Below are positions 50,474-57,813 of a stretch of DNA of 57,813 bases, in pieces. Both the position numbers and the translations under genes were made by a program. The notes under the pieces are model-generated. The model worked only from the letters and a program-made list of their open reading frames with translations. It did not search any database and was not told where the DNA came from. Numbering within the stretch: the stretch's first letter is position 1; the number at the start of each line of letters is the position of its first letter. The stretch spans positions 1 to 57,813 of the forward strand of contig NZ_MSZZ01000061.1 of the NCBI RefSeq assembly GCF_002093975.1. Reading direction: 5' to 3'. The DNA is from Thermoactinospora rubra (lineage in GTDB: Bacteria; Actinomycetota; Actinomycetes; Streptosporangiales; Streptosporangiaceae).

Positions 50474-51620
50474 GGAGCAGCGCGGCCGCCGTCAACGCCA
50501 CACCGAACCACACGACGCTCGTGACACCCAGATGATCGGCGAACTGCCCGCCGAAAAGCGCCCCGAGCGCGATGGAGGTGTTGTACGCCATGGTGTTGAG
50601 CGACATCGCGGCTTCGAAGGTGCCGGGCGCGGCGGCCTGGGTCATGTTGACCTGGGACAGCTGCACGACGCCGAAGGAGACTCCCCAGAGGATCAGCGAG
50701 ATCACCGAACCGGCCGGCCCATGGCCGATGGCGAGCAGCGCCAGCAAGGACACCACGAGTCCCGCGCAGCTGGCGATGAAGCTGCCGCTCGCACTTCTGC
50801 CGACCGTGTGTCCGGCGACGAGGTTCCCGGCCGCGCACCCGACGCCGTAGACCATCAGCACCGCGGTGATGAAGAGCGGCGTGGCGGAGGAAGTCTCCTC
50901 CAAGAAGGGGCGCACGAAGGTGTACGCCCCGAAATGACCGAGCACGAACAGCACGACGGTGAACAGCACCAGGCGGAGCGGCACGTTCGTGAGCGGGAGC
51001 GCGAAGACCTCCCGGACGGAGACCGCGTTCGCCGACGGCAGTGACGGGATGACGGCGACGGCCGCGAGGAACACCAGGGCGGCGAGGCCGGCCCAGATGA
51101 GGAACGTGGTTCGCCAGTCGGTGAGGCTTTCCAGGGCGGTTCCCAGCGGTATGCCCACGACCGCGGCGATCGAGATGCCGGACATCACGACCGCGGCCGC
51201 CCTGCTCGCGTGGCGTTCCGGGACCAGGCGCATCGCCATGCTCACGCCTATGGCCCAGAACACGCCGCTGGCGAATCCCATGATGAGCCGTGTCGTCAGC
51301 ACCAGCGGATAGCTCGGCGCGACGGCGGTGACGAGGTTTCCCACGGTCAACGTTGCCAGGAGCGCGGACAGCAGGACGCGCCGGTTGACGCGCCTGGTCC
51401 AGGCCACGATGAACGGCACGCCCAGTCCGGCCGACACGCCGTACAAGGTGACCATCAGCCCGGCGGCGCCCACGGATATGCCCAGGCTCGCGCTCATCGG
51501 GGTGAGCAGGCCGACGGGCATCAGCTCGGTGGTGAGGAAGACGAACAGGCTGGCGGTGATCGCGGAGACGCCCAGCCATGGCCGCAAGGCGGCGCGAGGG
51601 CGCTTGTCGTATGTGACCAT
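50409..51620 (-). CDS. MFS transporter (12-helix, arabinose/chloramphenicol efflux type)
   Basis: A protein of 403 residues with 12 membrane helices. FVFLTTELMPVGLLTPMSAS is the usual first helix of this DHA1 branch; VSAGLGVPFIVAWTRRVNRR carries motif A; LIMGFASGVFWAIGVSMAMR and SGISIAAVVGIPLGTAL (motif C) follow. It exports drugs or sugars. ATG 51620 was chosen; the long in-frame extension to 52076 runs into the antisense of the LysR gene. It is divergent from a LysR gene with a 142-bp shared region, a common regulator-exporter pair. Confidence 0.9.
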   Translation of the reverse strand: MVTYDKRPRAALRPWLGVSAITASLFVFLTTELMPVGLLTPMSASLGISVGAAGLMVTLYGVSAGLGVPFIVAWTRRVNRRVLLSALLATLTVGNLVTAVAPSYPLVLTTRLIMGFASGVFWAIGVSMAMRLVPERHASRAAAVVMSGISIAAVVGIPLGTALESLTDWRTTFLIWAGLAALVFLAAVAVIPSLPSANAVSVREVFALPLTNVPLRLVLFTVVLFVLGHFGAYTFVRPFLEETSSATPLFITAVLMVYGVGCAAGNLVAGHTVGRSASGSFIASCAGLVVSLLALLAIGHGPAGSVISLILWGVSFGVVQLSQVNMTQAAAPGTFEAAMSLNTMAYNTSIALGALFGGQFADHLGVTSVVWFGVALTAAALLLTLGARRKTPRPVHGGASARG

Positions 51621-51731
51621 TTCTGCTTTCTGCTGGTTCAGGTTGGGGACTCGACGCGGCCGTGAGCGCGGAGTCTCCGGCTGGTTCAAGGGTGCGCGAC
51701 CATCAATCAATGAGTCCAACACATACTTTTC

Positions 51732-51749
51732 ATCGTGATCAATCGCGAT
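51732..51749. promoter_or_regulatory. Candidate LysR binding dyad
   Basis: ATCGTGAT-CA-ATCGCGAT (51732-51749) is an imperfect palindrome (7 of 8 pairs) in the MFS/LysR intergenic region, close to the LysR start. It contains a T-N11-A pair (51736-51748), the core of LysR boxes. Confidence 0.4.
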
Positions 51750-51762
51750 GCACGATGGTTGG

Positions 51763-52620
51763 ATGGAACTGCAGCAGCTGAGGTACGTCGTCGCGGTCGC
51801 GGAGACCAACAACTTCACCCGGGCGGCCGAGCGCTGCCGGGTGGTGCAGTCGGCGCTCAGCCACCAGATCGCCGCCCTGGAGCGGGAGCTGGGCGCCCGG
51901 CTGTTCGAGCGGACCAGCCGGCGGGTACGGCTGACGCCGGCCGGAGAGGCCTTCCTGCCGTCGGCCAGGGAGTGCCTGGAGGCCGCGGACCGCGCACGGG
52001 CCGAGGTCGCGGCCGCCAGCGGGGAGATCCGCGGGCGGCTCGCCGTCGGCGCCATCCCCACGGTGGCGGCCGTCAACCTGCCGGTCGCGCTGAGGGACTA
52101 CCGCCTGCGCCATCCACGGGTGCACATCACGCTCACCTCGGCGGGCAGCGAAGACCTGATCGAGCGGGTCCGGCGGGGCAGCGTCGACGTCGCTTTCCTC
52201 GGCCTGCCGCCCCGCGCCGAACCCAAGGGCGTCCAGAGCCGCCGGCTCGCCGGAGGGGACCTGGTCGCCGTGGTCGCCCCGGACTACCACCTGACGGACG
52301 ACGAGACGGACCTGCGGAGCCTGGCCGACGAACCGTTCATCGACTTCCGCGCCGGAGCGGCCGGGCGAGCCCAGTCGGACGAGGCCTTCGCGGCCGCCGG
52401 GGTACGCCGTGAGGTGCCCTTCGAGGTGTCCTCCGCCGACCTCATGGTCGATCTGGTACGGCAGGGCCTCGGCGTGGGCATGCTGCCGGCCGCGTACGCG
52501 CCGCGCTTCCCCGACCTGCGCGTCATCCGCCTCCGCGACGCTCCCACGCGGGTGGAATATCTGATCTGGGACAACCGGCCCTCCCCCGCGGCCACGGCCT
52601 TTCTTGAGCTGATCCCTTGA
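51763..52620 (+). CDS. LysR-family transcriptional regulator
   Basis: A protein of 285 residues. ATG 51763 (MELQQLRYVVAVAETNNFTR) is the canonical start; ATG 51748 would add five residues. The helix-turn-helix (NFTRAAERCRVVQSALSHQI, LERELGARLFERTS) is followed by a periplasmic-binding-like effector domain (GRLAVGAIPTVAAVNLPVAL, VDVAFLGLPPRAEP, GLGVGMLPAAYAPRFPDL). It likely controls the divergent MFS exporter in response to a small molecule. Confidence 0.92.
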   Translation: MELQQLRYVVAVAETNNFTRAAERCRVVQSALSHQIAALERELGARLFERTSRRVRLTPAGEAFLPSARECLEAADRARAEVAAASGEIRGRLAVGAIPTVAAVNLPVALRDYRLRHPRVHITLTSAGSEDLIERVRRGSVDVAFLGLPPRAEPKGVQSRRLAGGDLVAVVAPDYHLTDDETDLRSLADEPFIDFRAGAAGRAQSDEAFAAAGVRREVPFEVSSADLMVDLVRQGLGVGMLPAAYAPRFPDLRVIRLRDAPTRVEYLIWDNRPSPAATAFLELIP

Positions 52621-52669
52621 GCTGATCCGCGCCGGGCGGGAGACCTTCTCTCCGGGCTCGTGATCGGCG

Positions 52670-54037
52670 TCAGGCGGCGAGGCGGGTGATCGCGGCGACC
52701 GACCGGTCCACGTCCGCTTCGGTCGTGGTGGCGTTCGACACCGAGATCCGCATCAGCCGCCGTCCCCGCCACGTCGTACCGCCCGCCCAGCAGGTGCCGT
52801 CCGCCTGCACCGCCGCCACCACCCGGTCGGTGCGCGCGTCGTCGCCGAAGCCGACCAGCACCTGGTTGAGGACGACCTCGTTCGCCACCTCGAACCCGGC
52901 CGAGGTCAGGCCCCCGGCGAACCGGCGGGCCAGCGCGCAGCAGCGGCCGACCAGCGCCGCGACCCCGTCGCGGCCCAGTTCCCGCAGCCCGGCCCACACG
53001 GCGAACCCGCGGGCCCGGCGGGAGGACTCGGGGGTGAGGTCCGCTCCCGCCGGCGTGCCGCCGGAACCGACCAGGTACTCGGCGGCGTAGGACATCGCCG
53101 CCGCGTGCGCGCCGGGACGGGCACAGAACGCGAAGCCCGAGTCGTAGGGAAGGTTCAGCCATTTGTGCCCGTCGCAGGCCCACGAGTCCGCCGTCTCCAG
53201 CCCGTCGACCAGATGCCGGGTCTCGGGGCTCGCCGCGGCCCACAGCCCGAACGCCCCGTCCACATGCGCCCACCCGCCGTGCCGGTGGACCAGCTCGCAC
53301 GCCTCCCGAAGCCGGTCGCAGGCGCCGGTGTTCACGTTGCCGGACTGCAGGCACACGATCGTGGGGCCCGGGGAGCCTGCCTGCAGTACCGCACGCAGCG
53401 ACCCGAGGTCGGTGGCGCCGTTCGGGTCGGCGGGCACCGGCTCCACCACGTCCGTTCCGAAGCCGAGCAGGCGCAGCGACCGGTCGATGGTCGCGTGCCG
53501 TTCCTCCCCGGCGATCACCCGGATCGGCGGCGCCCCGAGCAGCCCCCGCCGTTCCACGTCCCAGCCTGCCTCCGCCAGCACCTGATGCCGGGCGGCGGCG
53601 AGCCCGACGGTGTTGGCCGCCTGGCAGCCGGTGACGAACCCGACCGATGCCGACGCCGGGATGCCCAGCAGTTCCTTCAGCCAGGCGCCGGCGGCGGTCT
53701 CGGCCGCGATGGCGGCCGGCGAGGTGATGGCGTTGGTCGCGAACTGGTCCCAACCGGCGGCGAGGATGTCGGCCGCGGTCGCCGCCGGCAACGCGCCGCC
53801 GACGACGAACCCGAAGTACCGCGGACCGGCGCTCGCGACCAGGCCTGGCCCGGCCGCGGCGACCAGGTCGGCCAGCACCCGCTCCGGCGGGGAGGGGGCG
53901 GAGGGCAACGGGCCGGAGAAGGCGTCGGCCAGCCTCGCCTGGTCAACCGGCGCCGCGACCGGCCGGTCCGGCAACGACCGCCGGTAGTCGGCCGCGTGGT
54001 CGGCGGCCATGTGGAACAGGCCACTCAGTTCCTCCAC
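52670..54037 (-). CDS. PLP-dependent group II decarboxylase (aromatic-L-amino-acid-decarboxylase-like)
   Basis: A protein of 455 residues with the type I PLP fold: YFGFVVGGALPAATAADILA near the start, GFVTGCQAANTVGLAAARHQ, the cofactor-facing HVDGAFGLWAA, and the Schiff-base Lys292 in SWACDGHKWLNLPYDSGFAF. The family decarboxylates aromatic amino acids, glutamate or diaminobutyrate; the substrate cannot be told. It lies convergent with the LysR gene and next to a MazG-like relic. The ATG at 54037 has AGGTGA upstream. All core motifs are intact. Confidence 0.9.
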   Translation of the reverse strand: MEELSGLFHMAADHAADYRRSLPDRPVAAPVDQARLADAFSGPLPSAPSPPERVLADLVAAAGPGLVASAGPRYFGFVVGGALPAATAADILAAGWDQFATNAITSPAAIAAETAAGAWLKELLGIPASASVGFVTGCQAANTVGLAAARHQVLAEAGWDVERRGLLGAPPIRVIAGEERHATIDRSLRLLGFGTDVVEPVPADPNGATDLGSLRAVLQAGSPGPTIVCLQSGNVNTGACDRLREACELVHRHGGWAHVDGAFGLWAAASPETRHLVDGLETADSWACDGHKWLNLPYDSGFAFCARPGAHAAAMSYAAEYLVGSGGTPAGADLTPESSRRARGFAVWAGLRELGRDGVAALVGRCCALARRFAGGLTSAGFEVANEVVLNQVLVGFGDDARTDRVVAAVQADGTCWAGGTTWRGRRLMRISVSNATTTEADVDRSVAAITRLAA

Positions 54038-54199
54038 TGAGTCACCTTATCTCCCGGGCATCTCCCCGTCTGTCGCCGGTGTTCGCCTCCTCCAGGAGCT
54101 TTCACTCGTGCAAACCACCTTCTGGGTGGGTGATGCCGGCGGAAGGCGCCCCGATCCGCCGCCTTGCCGGCTCGCAGGCGTTCAAGCTCCTCCGTGCTC

Positions 54200-54319
54200 A
54201 TGCCTCGTCCGCCGGCAAGAGCCAGGGCCTCCATCTCCTCCCCAGCCGCGATCCGGACCGCCGGGCGCGCCCCCCGCTCGGATGATCTCGGGGATCCGAT
54301 CCCGTACCAGCTTCTCCAT
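54200..54319 (-). pseudogene. MazG-like (phosphoribosyl-ATP-pyrophosphohydrolase-type) remnant
   Basis: On the minus strand from ATG 54319: MEKLVRDRIPEIIRAGG, the standard start of a small NTP pyrophosphohydrolase, then after a slip in a G-run near 54276 the neighbouring frame ARPAVRIAAGEEMEALALA. The family continues with a long helix containing KLREEVxEL; that is missing. So this is a truncated, frameshifted piece of about 35 residues. The rest of 54038-54413 shows only low-complexity frames. Confidence 0.5.
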
Positions 54320-54413
54320 GGTCGATAGTTCCAGGGCCTTGTGGCGCGTCCGGCAACCGCCTCATAGGACCTCCTGCCGAACGGCTCGAGCCGTACATCA
54401 CGGTCAGCAGGCG

Positions 54414-54770
54414 TCAGGGGCAGAGCGGATAGCGGTCGGTGCTGATGACCTTGAGGTTGTCCACCGACATCCACCCATACGTCTTGGTGCCCTTCACCCG
54501 GGCGTAGACCCACCGGTGGCCGTGGCTGTTGGTCGTCCAGCACTGGAAGTAGAGCTTCTTGCCCTGGGACACCTTGGTGACCGTCCCGCAGACGGGGGCG
54601 GCATAGGGGCCCTTCTTGAGGTTGTAGGCGCCCCGCATGATGCCCCATCCGCTGTCCAGGTCGGCGGTCGCGGGCCGGGGGCAGCCCGTGGCGGCGACGG
54701 CGGCCTGAGCGGGTATCACGGGAAGCGCCGGCAGCGTCAGTGCGGCGATCATGAGCGTTGAGATCTTCAT
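54414..54770 (-). CDS. Small secreted SH3-like protein
   Basis: A protein of 118 residues. A signal peptide (MKISTLMIAALTLPALPVIP then AQAA) is followed by a mature domain of about 90 residues with SGWGIMRGAYNLKKGPYAAP, CGTVTKVSQGKKLYFQCWTT, NSHGHRWVYARVKGTKTYGW and MSVDNLKVI, which reads as a bacterial SH3-like beta-barrel. Four cysteines (TGCPRP, APVCGT, FQCWTT, YPLCP) can form two disulfides. Such proteins often bind cell-wall peptides. No neighbour suggests a role. Confidence 0.85.
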   Translation of the reverse strand: MKISTLMIAALTLPALPVIPAQAAVAATGCPRPATADLDSGWGIMRGAYNLKKGPYAAPVCGTVTKVSQGKKLYFQCWTTNSHGHRWVYARVKGTKTYGWMSVDNLKVISTDRYPLCP

Positions 54771-55164
54771 GTGTCTTCAGACGTGAGAAGTCGATCAACG
54801 GTTCGTCTGCGAAGCATCGTGACCGACTGTCAGCAGGCTCCGAGAAGCGCTGGATGTCACGAGCGAGGTCTCGCGCATCTACGCCGACCTCGGCCTTCGC
54901 CTCCAGCGTCGGCTGCCGGTCGCGGACACGCCACAGCCTCCTGAAGGATCTTCTCGGCATCGGCGATCGGGTACATGCTGATCTGGTACGGCAGGCGTTC
55001 CCGCACGCGGACGACGCGCAGCGGCTCGTGCATACGGACGGCGTCGTCGGTGGCCCACTCCAGGGCAGCACTCGCGGCGGGCCGCCGTCAGGGACGAAGG
55101 TCCCACGGTCCGTGGTCCGGTGGTCCCTCGTGTCACCGGCCGGAACGCGGCTAGCGTGGAAGGC
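54771..55164. other. Intergenic region, no complete gene
   Basis: No gene with a good start and family motifs is seen. A minus-strand piece reads MHEPLRVVRVRERLPYQISM, YPIADAEKILQEAVA and could be a remnant of an unknown protein. The right end carries the DevR promoter region with the DevR-box-like palindrome at 55091-55104. Confidence 0.4.
55091..55104. promoter_or_regulatory. DevR/DosR-box-like palindrome
   Basis: GGGAC-GAAG-GTCCC matches the core of the DevR box (GGGACTttaGTCCC-like palindrome) and lies 61 nt upstream of the DevR-like gene start at 55165, a position that fits autoactivation. Motif match; binding has not been shown. Confidence 0.6.
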
Positions 55165-55812
55165 GTGATCCGCGTGTTCCTGGTCGACGACCATGAGGTG
55201 GTACGGCGGGGCGTGGCCGCCCTGCTGGAGGCCGAGGACGACATCGAGGTGGTCGGCGAGGCCGGAACCGCGGCGTCGGCCCTCGCCCGCATCCCGGCGC
55301 TGCGGCCGGACGTGGCCGTGCTGGACGTGCGCCTGCCCGACGGCACCGGCGTGGACGTCTGCCGCGAGGTCCGCTCCCGCCTGCCCGAGCTGCGCTGCCT
55401 GATGCTCTCCTCCTACGCCGACGACGACGCGCTGTTCGACGCCGTCATGGCCGGGGCGTCCGGCTATGTGCTCAAGCAGATCCACGGCAGCGACCTGGTC
55501 GGGGCGGTGCGCACCGTCGCCTCCGGCCAGTCCCTGCTGGACCCCCAGACCACCGCCGCCATGCTGGCCCGGCTGCGCGACCAGAGCACCCGCCGCGACC
55601 CGCTGGCCGCACTGACCGACCAGGAACGCCAGATCCTGGAGCTGATCGGCGAGGGGCTGACCAATCGCCAGATCGGCGAGCGGCTGTTCCTGGCCGAGAA
55701 GACGGTCAAGAACTACGTCTCCAACCTGCTGGGCAAGCTGGACATGCAACGCCGTACCCAGGCCGCCGCCCTGGCCGCCCGCCTGAAGGCCGACCGCCGC
55801 GACCACGCCTGA
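55165..55812 (+). CDS. DevR/DosR-like response regulator
   Basis: A protein of 215 residues from GTG 55165. Receiver domain with Asp8/Asp9, phosphoacceptor Asp54 (VLDVRLPDGTG), and YVLKQIHGSDLV; LuxR-type HTH LTDQERQILELIGEGLTNRQ, IGERLFLAEKTVKNYVSNLL. The whole layout is DevR-like (RVFLVDDHEVVRRGVAALLE, then VMAGASGYVLKQIHGSDLVG). DevR controls hypoxia and nitric-oxide dormancy genes in mycobacteria. A DevR-box-like palindrome lies upstream, and a DevS-like kinase gene follows convergently at 55941. An in-frame ATG at 55120 would add 15 residues. Confidence 0.9.
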   Translation: MIRVFLVDDHEVVRRGVAALLEAEDDIEVVGEAGTAASALARIPALRPDVAVLDVRLPDGTGVDVCREVRSRLPELRCLMLSSYADDDALFDAVMAGASGYVLKQIHGSDLVGAVRTVASGQSLLDPQTTAAMLARLRDQSTRRDPLAALTDQERQILELIGEGLTNRQIGERLFLAEKTVKNYVSNLLGKLDMQRRTQAAALAARLKADRRDHA

Positions 55813-55940
55813 CCCCAGCCCTCGCCTGGGACGACCTGCTGAGGGTGTTCGCCCGCGAGACCACCTTCAGGAGTGCCGGATCCGGCAAAGGCCAGGCGAA
55901 CGCCGAGTCACCCGCCGGCAGGAACACGTCGTCGCGTGAC

Positions 55941-57617
55941 TTACAGCGGGACGCTCCAGCGGAAGCGGCTGCCGCCGCCCTCGGGCGCCTCGATGTCGAA
56001 CGTGCCGCCGAGCTGGAGGGCGCGTTCCTCGATGTTGCGCAGCCCGCTGCGCCTGCCACCGGCCGGGACGCCCACCCCGTCGTCCTGCACCACCAGGGTC
56101 AGCCGGCCGTCGCGTACCTCCACCGACACCTCGGCCTTGGCGGCCTTGGCATGCCGTACCAGGTTGGACAGCAGCTCCCGCAGGACGGCCAGCAGCTGGT
56201 CGGCGGTCTCGGCGGAGACCCGGTGGTCCAGCGGGCCCTCCATGCGCAGGCCGGGCATGAACCCCAGGTGACCGCGGGCGTCCTCCACCAGGCCCACGAC
56301 GCGGGCCCGCAGACTCGGCGCGTCGGGCCGGCGGGTGGCCTGCAGCGCGAAGATGGTCGAGCGGATCTGCCGGATGGTCTCGTCCAGCTCATCGATGGCG
56401 TGCCGCACCCGCTCGGCCGCCTCGGGGCGTTCCACCAGCCGGACCGCGCCCATCAGGCTCATCGCGACCGCGAACAGCCGCTGGATGACCACGTCGTGCA
56501 GGTCCTTGGCGATGCGGTCGCGGTCTTCCAGCAGGCTCAGCCGTTCGGCGTCGCGGCGGGCCTCGGCCAGCTCCAGCGCGACGGCGGCCTGCCCGGCGAA
56601 GGAGGTGACCATGGCCAGGTCCCCGGCGGTGAAGGGCAGCCGGCCCACGCGCTTGGCCAGCTTGAGCACGCCGCGAACCGCCGGCTCGGCGCCCAGCGGC
56701 GCGATGAGGACGGGGCCGGTGCTCAGCTCACCCGGCATCAGGTCGACTCCCGCCGAGGTGGTGGCCTCCATCAGCGGCTCGCCGGTGGCGAAGACCCGCC
56801 CCGACAGCGTGTCGGCCACGCTCGTGACCTGGCCGGCCAGGTCGCCGGCCCCGTCGCCGTCGGCGGTCTCCACCGCCAGCCCACCCTCGCCGGGCAGCAG
56901 CACACACGCCAGATCGGCATCGGTCATCTCCCGCGCCCGGCGGGCCAGCATCGCCAGCACCTCACGCGACCCCGACCCGGACAACAAGCTCGTGGTGATC
57001 TCCGCCGAGGCCTGCAGCCACCGTTCCCGCCGCCGCGTCTCCTCGAACAGCCGGGCGTTCTCCACCGCCACCCCGGCCGCGGTCGCCAGCGCGATGACGA
57101 TCGCCTCGTCCTCCTCGTCGAACTCCCCGCCACCGCGCTTCTCGGTCAGGTACAGGTTGCCGAACACCTCATCGCGGATCCGGATCGGCACCCCCAGAAA
57201 GCCGCCCATCTCCGGATGCCCCGGCGGGAAGCCGTAGGACTCCGGGTGGTCGGAGATGTGCGCCAGCCTGAGCGGCCGGGCGTCCTTGATCAGCAGCCCG
57301 AGCAGGCCCAGCCCGTGCGGCCAGTGCTCGATCCGGGCGATCTCCTCCTCGCTCAGCCCCACCGGGATGAACTGGATGAGCGTGCCGCCCTCGCCCACCA
57401 CTCCGAGTGCCCCGTAGGAGGCGTCCACCAGGTTGGTGGCGGTCTCCACGATCCGCCGCAGCACGGTCTCCAGGTCCAGATCGCTGCCCACCGACACCAC
57501 CGCGTCCAGCAGCGCGTGCACCCGGTCCCGGGTGGCCAGCACCGCGTTCAGCCGGACCTGCAGCTCCGCGAGCAGCTCATCCAGCCGCATCTGCGGCAGC
57601 AAGGACCCCTCTGCCAT
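55941..57617 (-). CDS. DevS/DosT-like GAF sensor histidine kinase
   Basis: A protein of 558 residues from ATG 57617. Two GAF domains (about 45-205 and 215-365) precede a HisKA_3 dimerisation domain with phosphoacceptor His374 (RIAKDLHDVVIQRLFAVAMS) and a HATPase (LRELLSNLVRHAKA, DDGVGVPAG). GAF-A resembles DevS: RPLRLAHISDHPESYGFPPG, HPEMGGFLGVPIRIRDEVFG. His134 in PPGHPEM aligns with the proximal haem His149 of mycobacterial DevS as I recall that sequence. It likely senses O2, NO or redox through haem. It is convergent with the devR-like gene. ATG 57653 is an alternative start that adds 12 residues. Confidence 0.92.
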   Translation of the reverse strand: MAEGSLLPQMRLDELLAELQVRLNAVLATRDRVHALLDAVVSVGSDLDLETVLRRIVETATNLVDASYGALGVVGEGGTLIQFIPVGLSEEEIARIEHWPHGLGLLGLLIKDARPLRLAHISDHPESYGFPPGHPEMGGFLGVPIRIRDEVFGNLYLTEKRGGGEFDEEDEAIVIALATAAGVAVENARLFEETRRRERWLQASAEITTSLLSGSGSREVLAMLARRAREMTDADLACVLLPGEGGLAVETADGDGAGDLAGQVTSVADTLSGRVFATGEPLMEATTSAGVDLMPGELSTGPVLIAPLGAEPAVRGVLKLAKRVGRLPFTAGDLAMVTSFAGQAAVALELAEARRDAERLSLLEDRDRIAKDLHDVVIQRLFAVAMSLMGAVRLVERPEAAERVRHAIDELDETIRQIRSTIFALQATRRPDAPSLRARVVGLVEDARGHLGFMPGLRMEGPLDHRVSAETADQLLAVLRELLSNLVRHAKAAKAEVSVEVRDGRLTLVVQDDGVGVPAGGRRSGLRNIEERALQLGGTFDIEAPEGGGSRFRWSVPL

Positions 57618-57646
57618 GCGATCAGTCTTCCATCCCGGCAGCATGA

Positions 57647-57675
57647 CGCCCATCCCCGGAGGCCGGGGATGGGCG
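57647..57675 (-). terminator. Terminator hairpin between the DoxX-like gene and devS-like gene
   Basis: A perfect 13-bp stem CGCCCATCCCCGG/CCGGGGATGGGCG with a 3-nt AGG loop, 18 nt downstream of the stop of the upstream minus-strand gene (57693) and before the kinase start (57617). It separates the two transcripts. Confidence 0.75.
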
Positions 57676-57692
57676 CTGGTGCGGGCCGGCGC

Positions 57693-57813
57693 CTACTTGA
57701 GGTACGGCATGCGGCGGACGGCGGCGAGGCCGCCCCACCACCTGCCCAGGCCGAGGGTGTCGCCCGCACCCGCGAGGGCCAGGCCGATCAGCACGATGGT
57801 GTAGACGAGGTGG
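57693..57813 (-). CDS. DoxX-like membrane protein, C-terminal end (5' end outside the window)
   Basis: Partial: only the last 39 residues are present (HLVYTIVLIGLALAGAGDTL, GLGRWWGGLAAVRRMPYLK, stop TAG 57695-57693). One membrane helix is followed by the GAGxTLGLxRWW turn typical of DoxX/DoxD-like proteins as I know them. These four-helix proteins take part in quinone-linked sulfur or redox chemistry. The name is based on this short end only. Confidence 0.5.
   Translation of the reverse strand, partial: HLVYTIVLIGLALAGAGDTLGLGRWWGGLAAVRRMPYLK

Overview
This 57.8-kb window is chromosomal DNA of a very GC-rich, filamentous-type actinomycete. The signs are strong G/C bias at third codon positions, many GTG and a few TTG starts, a SARP/AfsR-type regulator, deazaflavin-type oxidoreductase, S-adenosyl methyltransferase, PaaX and DevR/DevS homologues. 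A Streptosporangiaceae- or Streptomyces-like host fits best; I cannot name the species. No rRNA, tRNA, CRISPR array or complete mobile element was seen.

Layout. 1-4.5 kb: an aminoglycoside-phosphotransferase relic that lost its catalytic centre, an ABC ATPase-permease, and a minus-strand cluster with an actin/MreB-like ATPase between two TraR/DksA zinc-finger proteins. 4.1-9.5 kb: a small exported protein and a fused SecDF, a cytochrome P450, and a divergent pair coding for a 64-aa exported peptide and a TPR protein. 9.5-17.5 kb: a complete minus-strand potassium operon, 27-aa membrane ORF-kdpF-A-B-C-D-E, with overlapping start/stop codons at most junctions. 17.6-20.7 kb: a GH15 trehalase/glucoamylase-like enzyme, a decayed GH19 chitinase and a DUF385 oxidoreductase. 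20.7-30.5 kb: a furanose utilisation locus. A YtfQ-RT-YjfF-type ABC importer is translationally coupled to a secreted GH2 glycosidase with AbfB-like repeats; a DeoR regulator is divergent, followed by a second, orphan importer ATPase.

30.5-39.5 kb is a scarred catabolic region. An intact methyltransferase, aromatic-ring monooxygenase, MBL-fold protein, PaaX and cupredoxin protein sit among broken or fused genes: an aldolase, an IS110 transposase tail, a sugar-binding protein, a berberine-bridge-type oxidase, an MFS transporter fused to acetoacetyl-CoA synthetase, and a thiolase. The simplest reading is repeated deletion, one event associated with IS110, in a former aromatic/acyl-CoA degradation cluster.

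39.5-54.8 kb: a Ca-binding-like secreted protein, an ECF sigma factor, a methyltransferase, a large SARP-NB-ARC-TPR regulator, and the most intriguing part (47.2-49.3 kb). That part has two MerR regulators, two MerR-type promoters with 20-bp spacers and central dyads, two small paralogous proteins with a CCxFF motif, and a rhodanese. It looks like a duplicated thiol/soft-metal response module that I cannot assign to a described system. A LysR/MFS divergent pair and a PLP decarboxylase follow. 55.1-57.6 kb: a DevR-like regulator with a DevR-box-like palindrome upstream and a convergent DevS-like GAF kinase that keeps a candidate haem histidine. The window ends in the 3' end of a DoxX-like gene.
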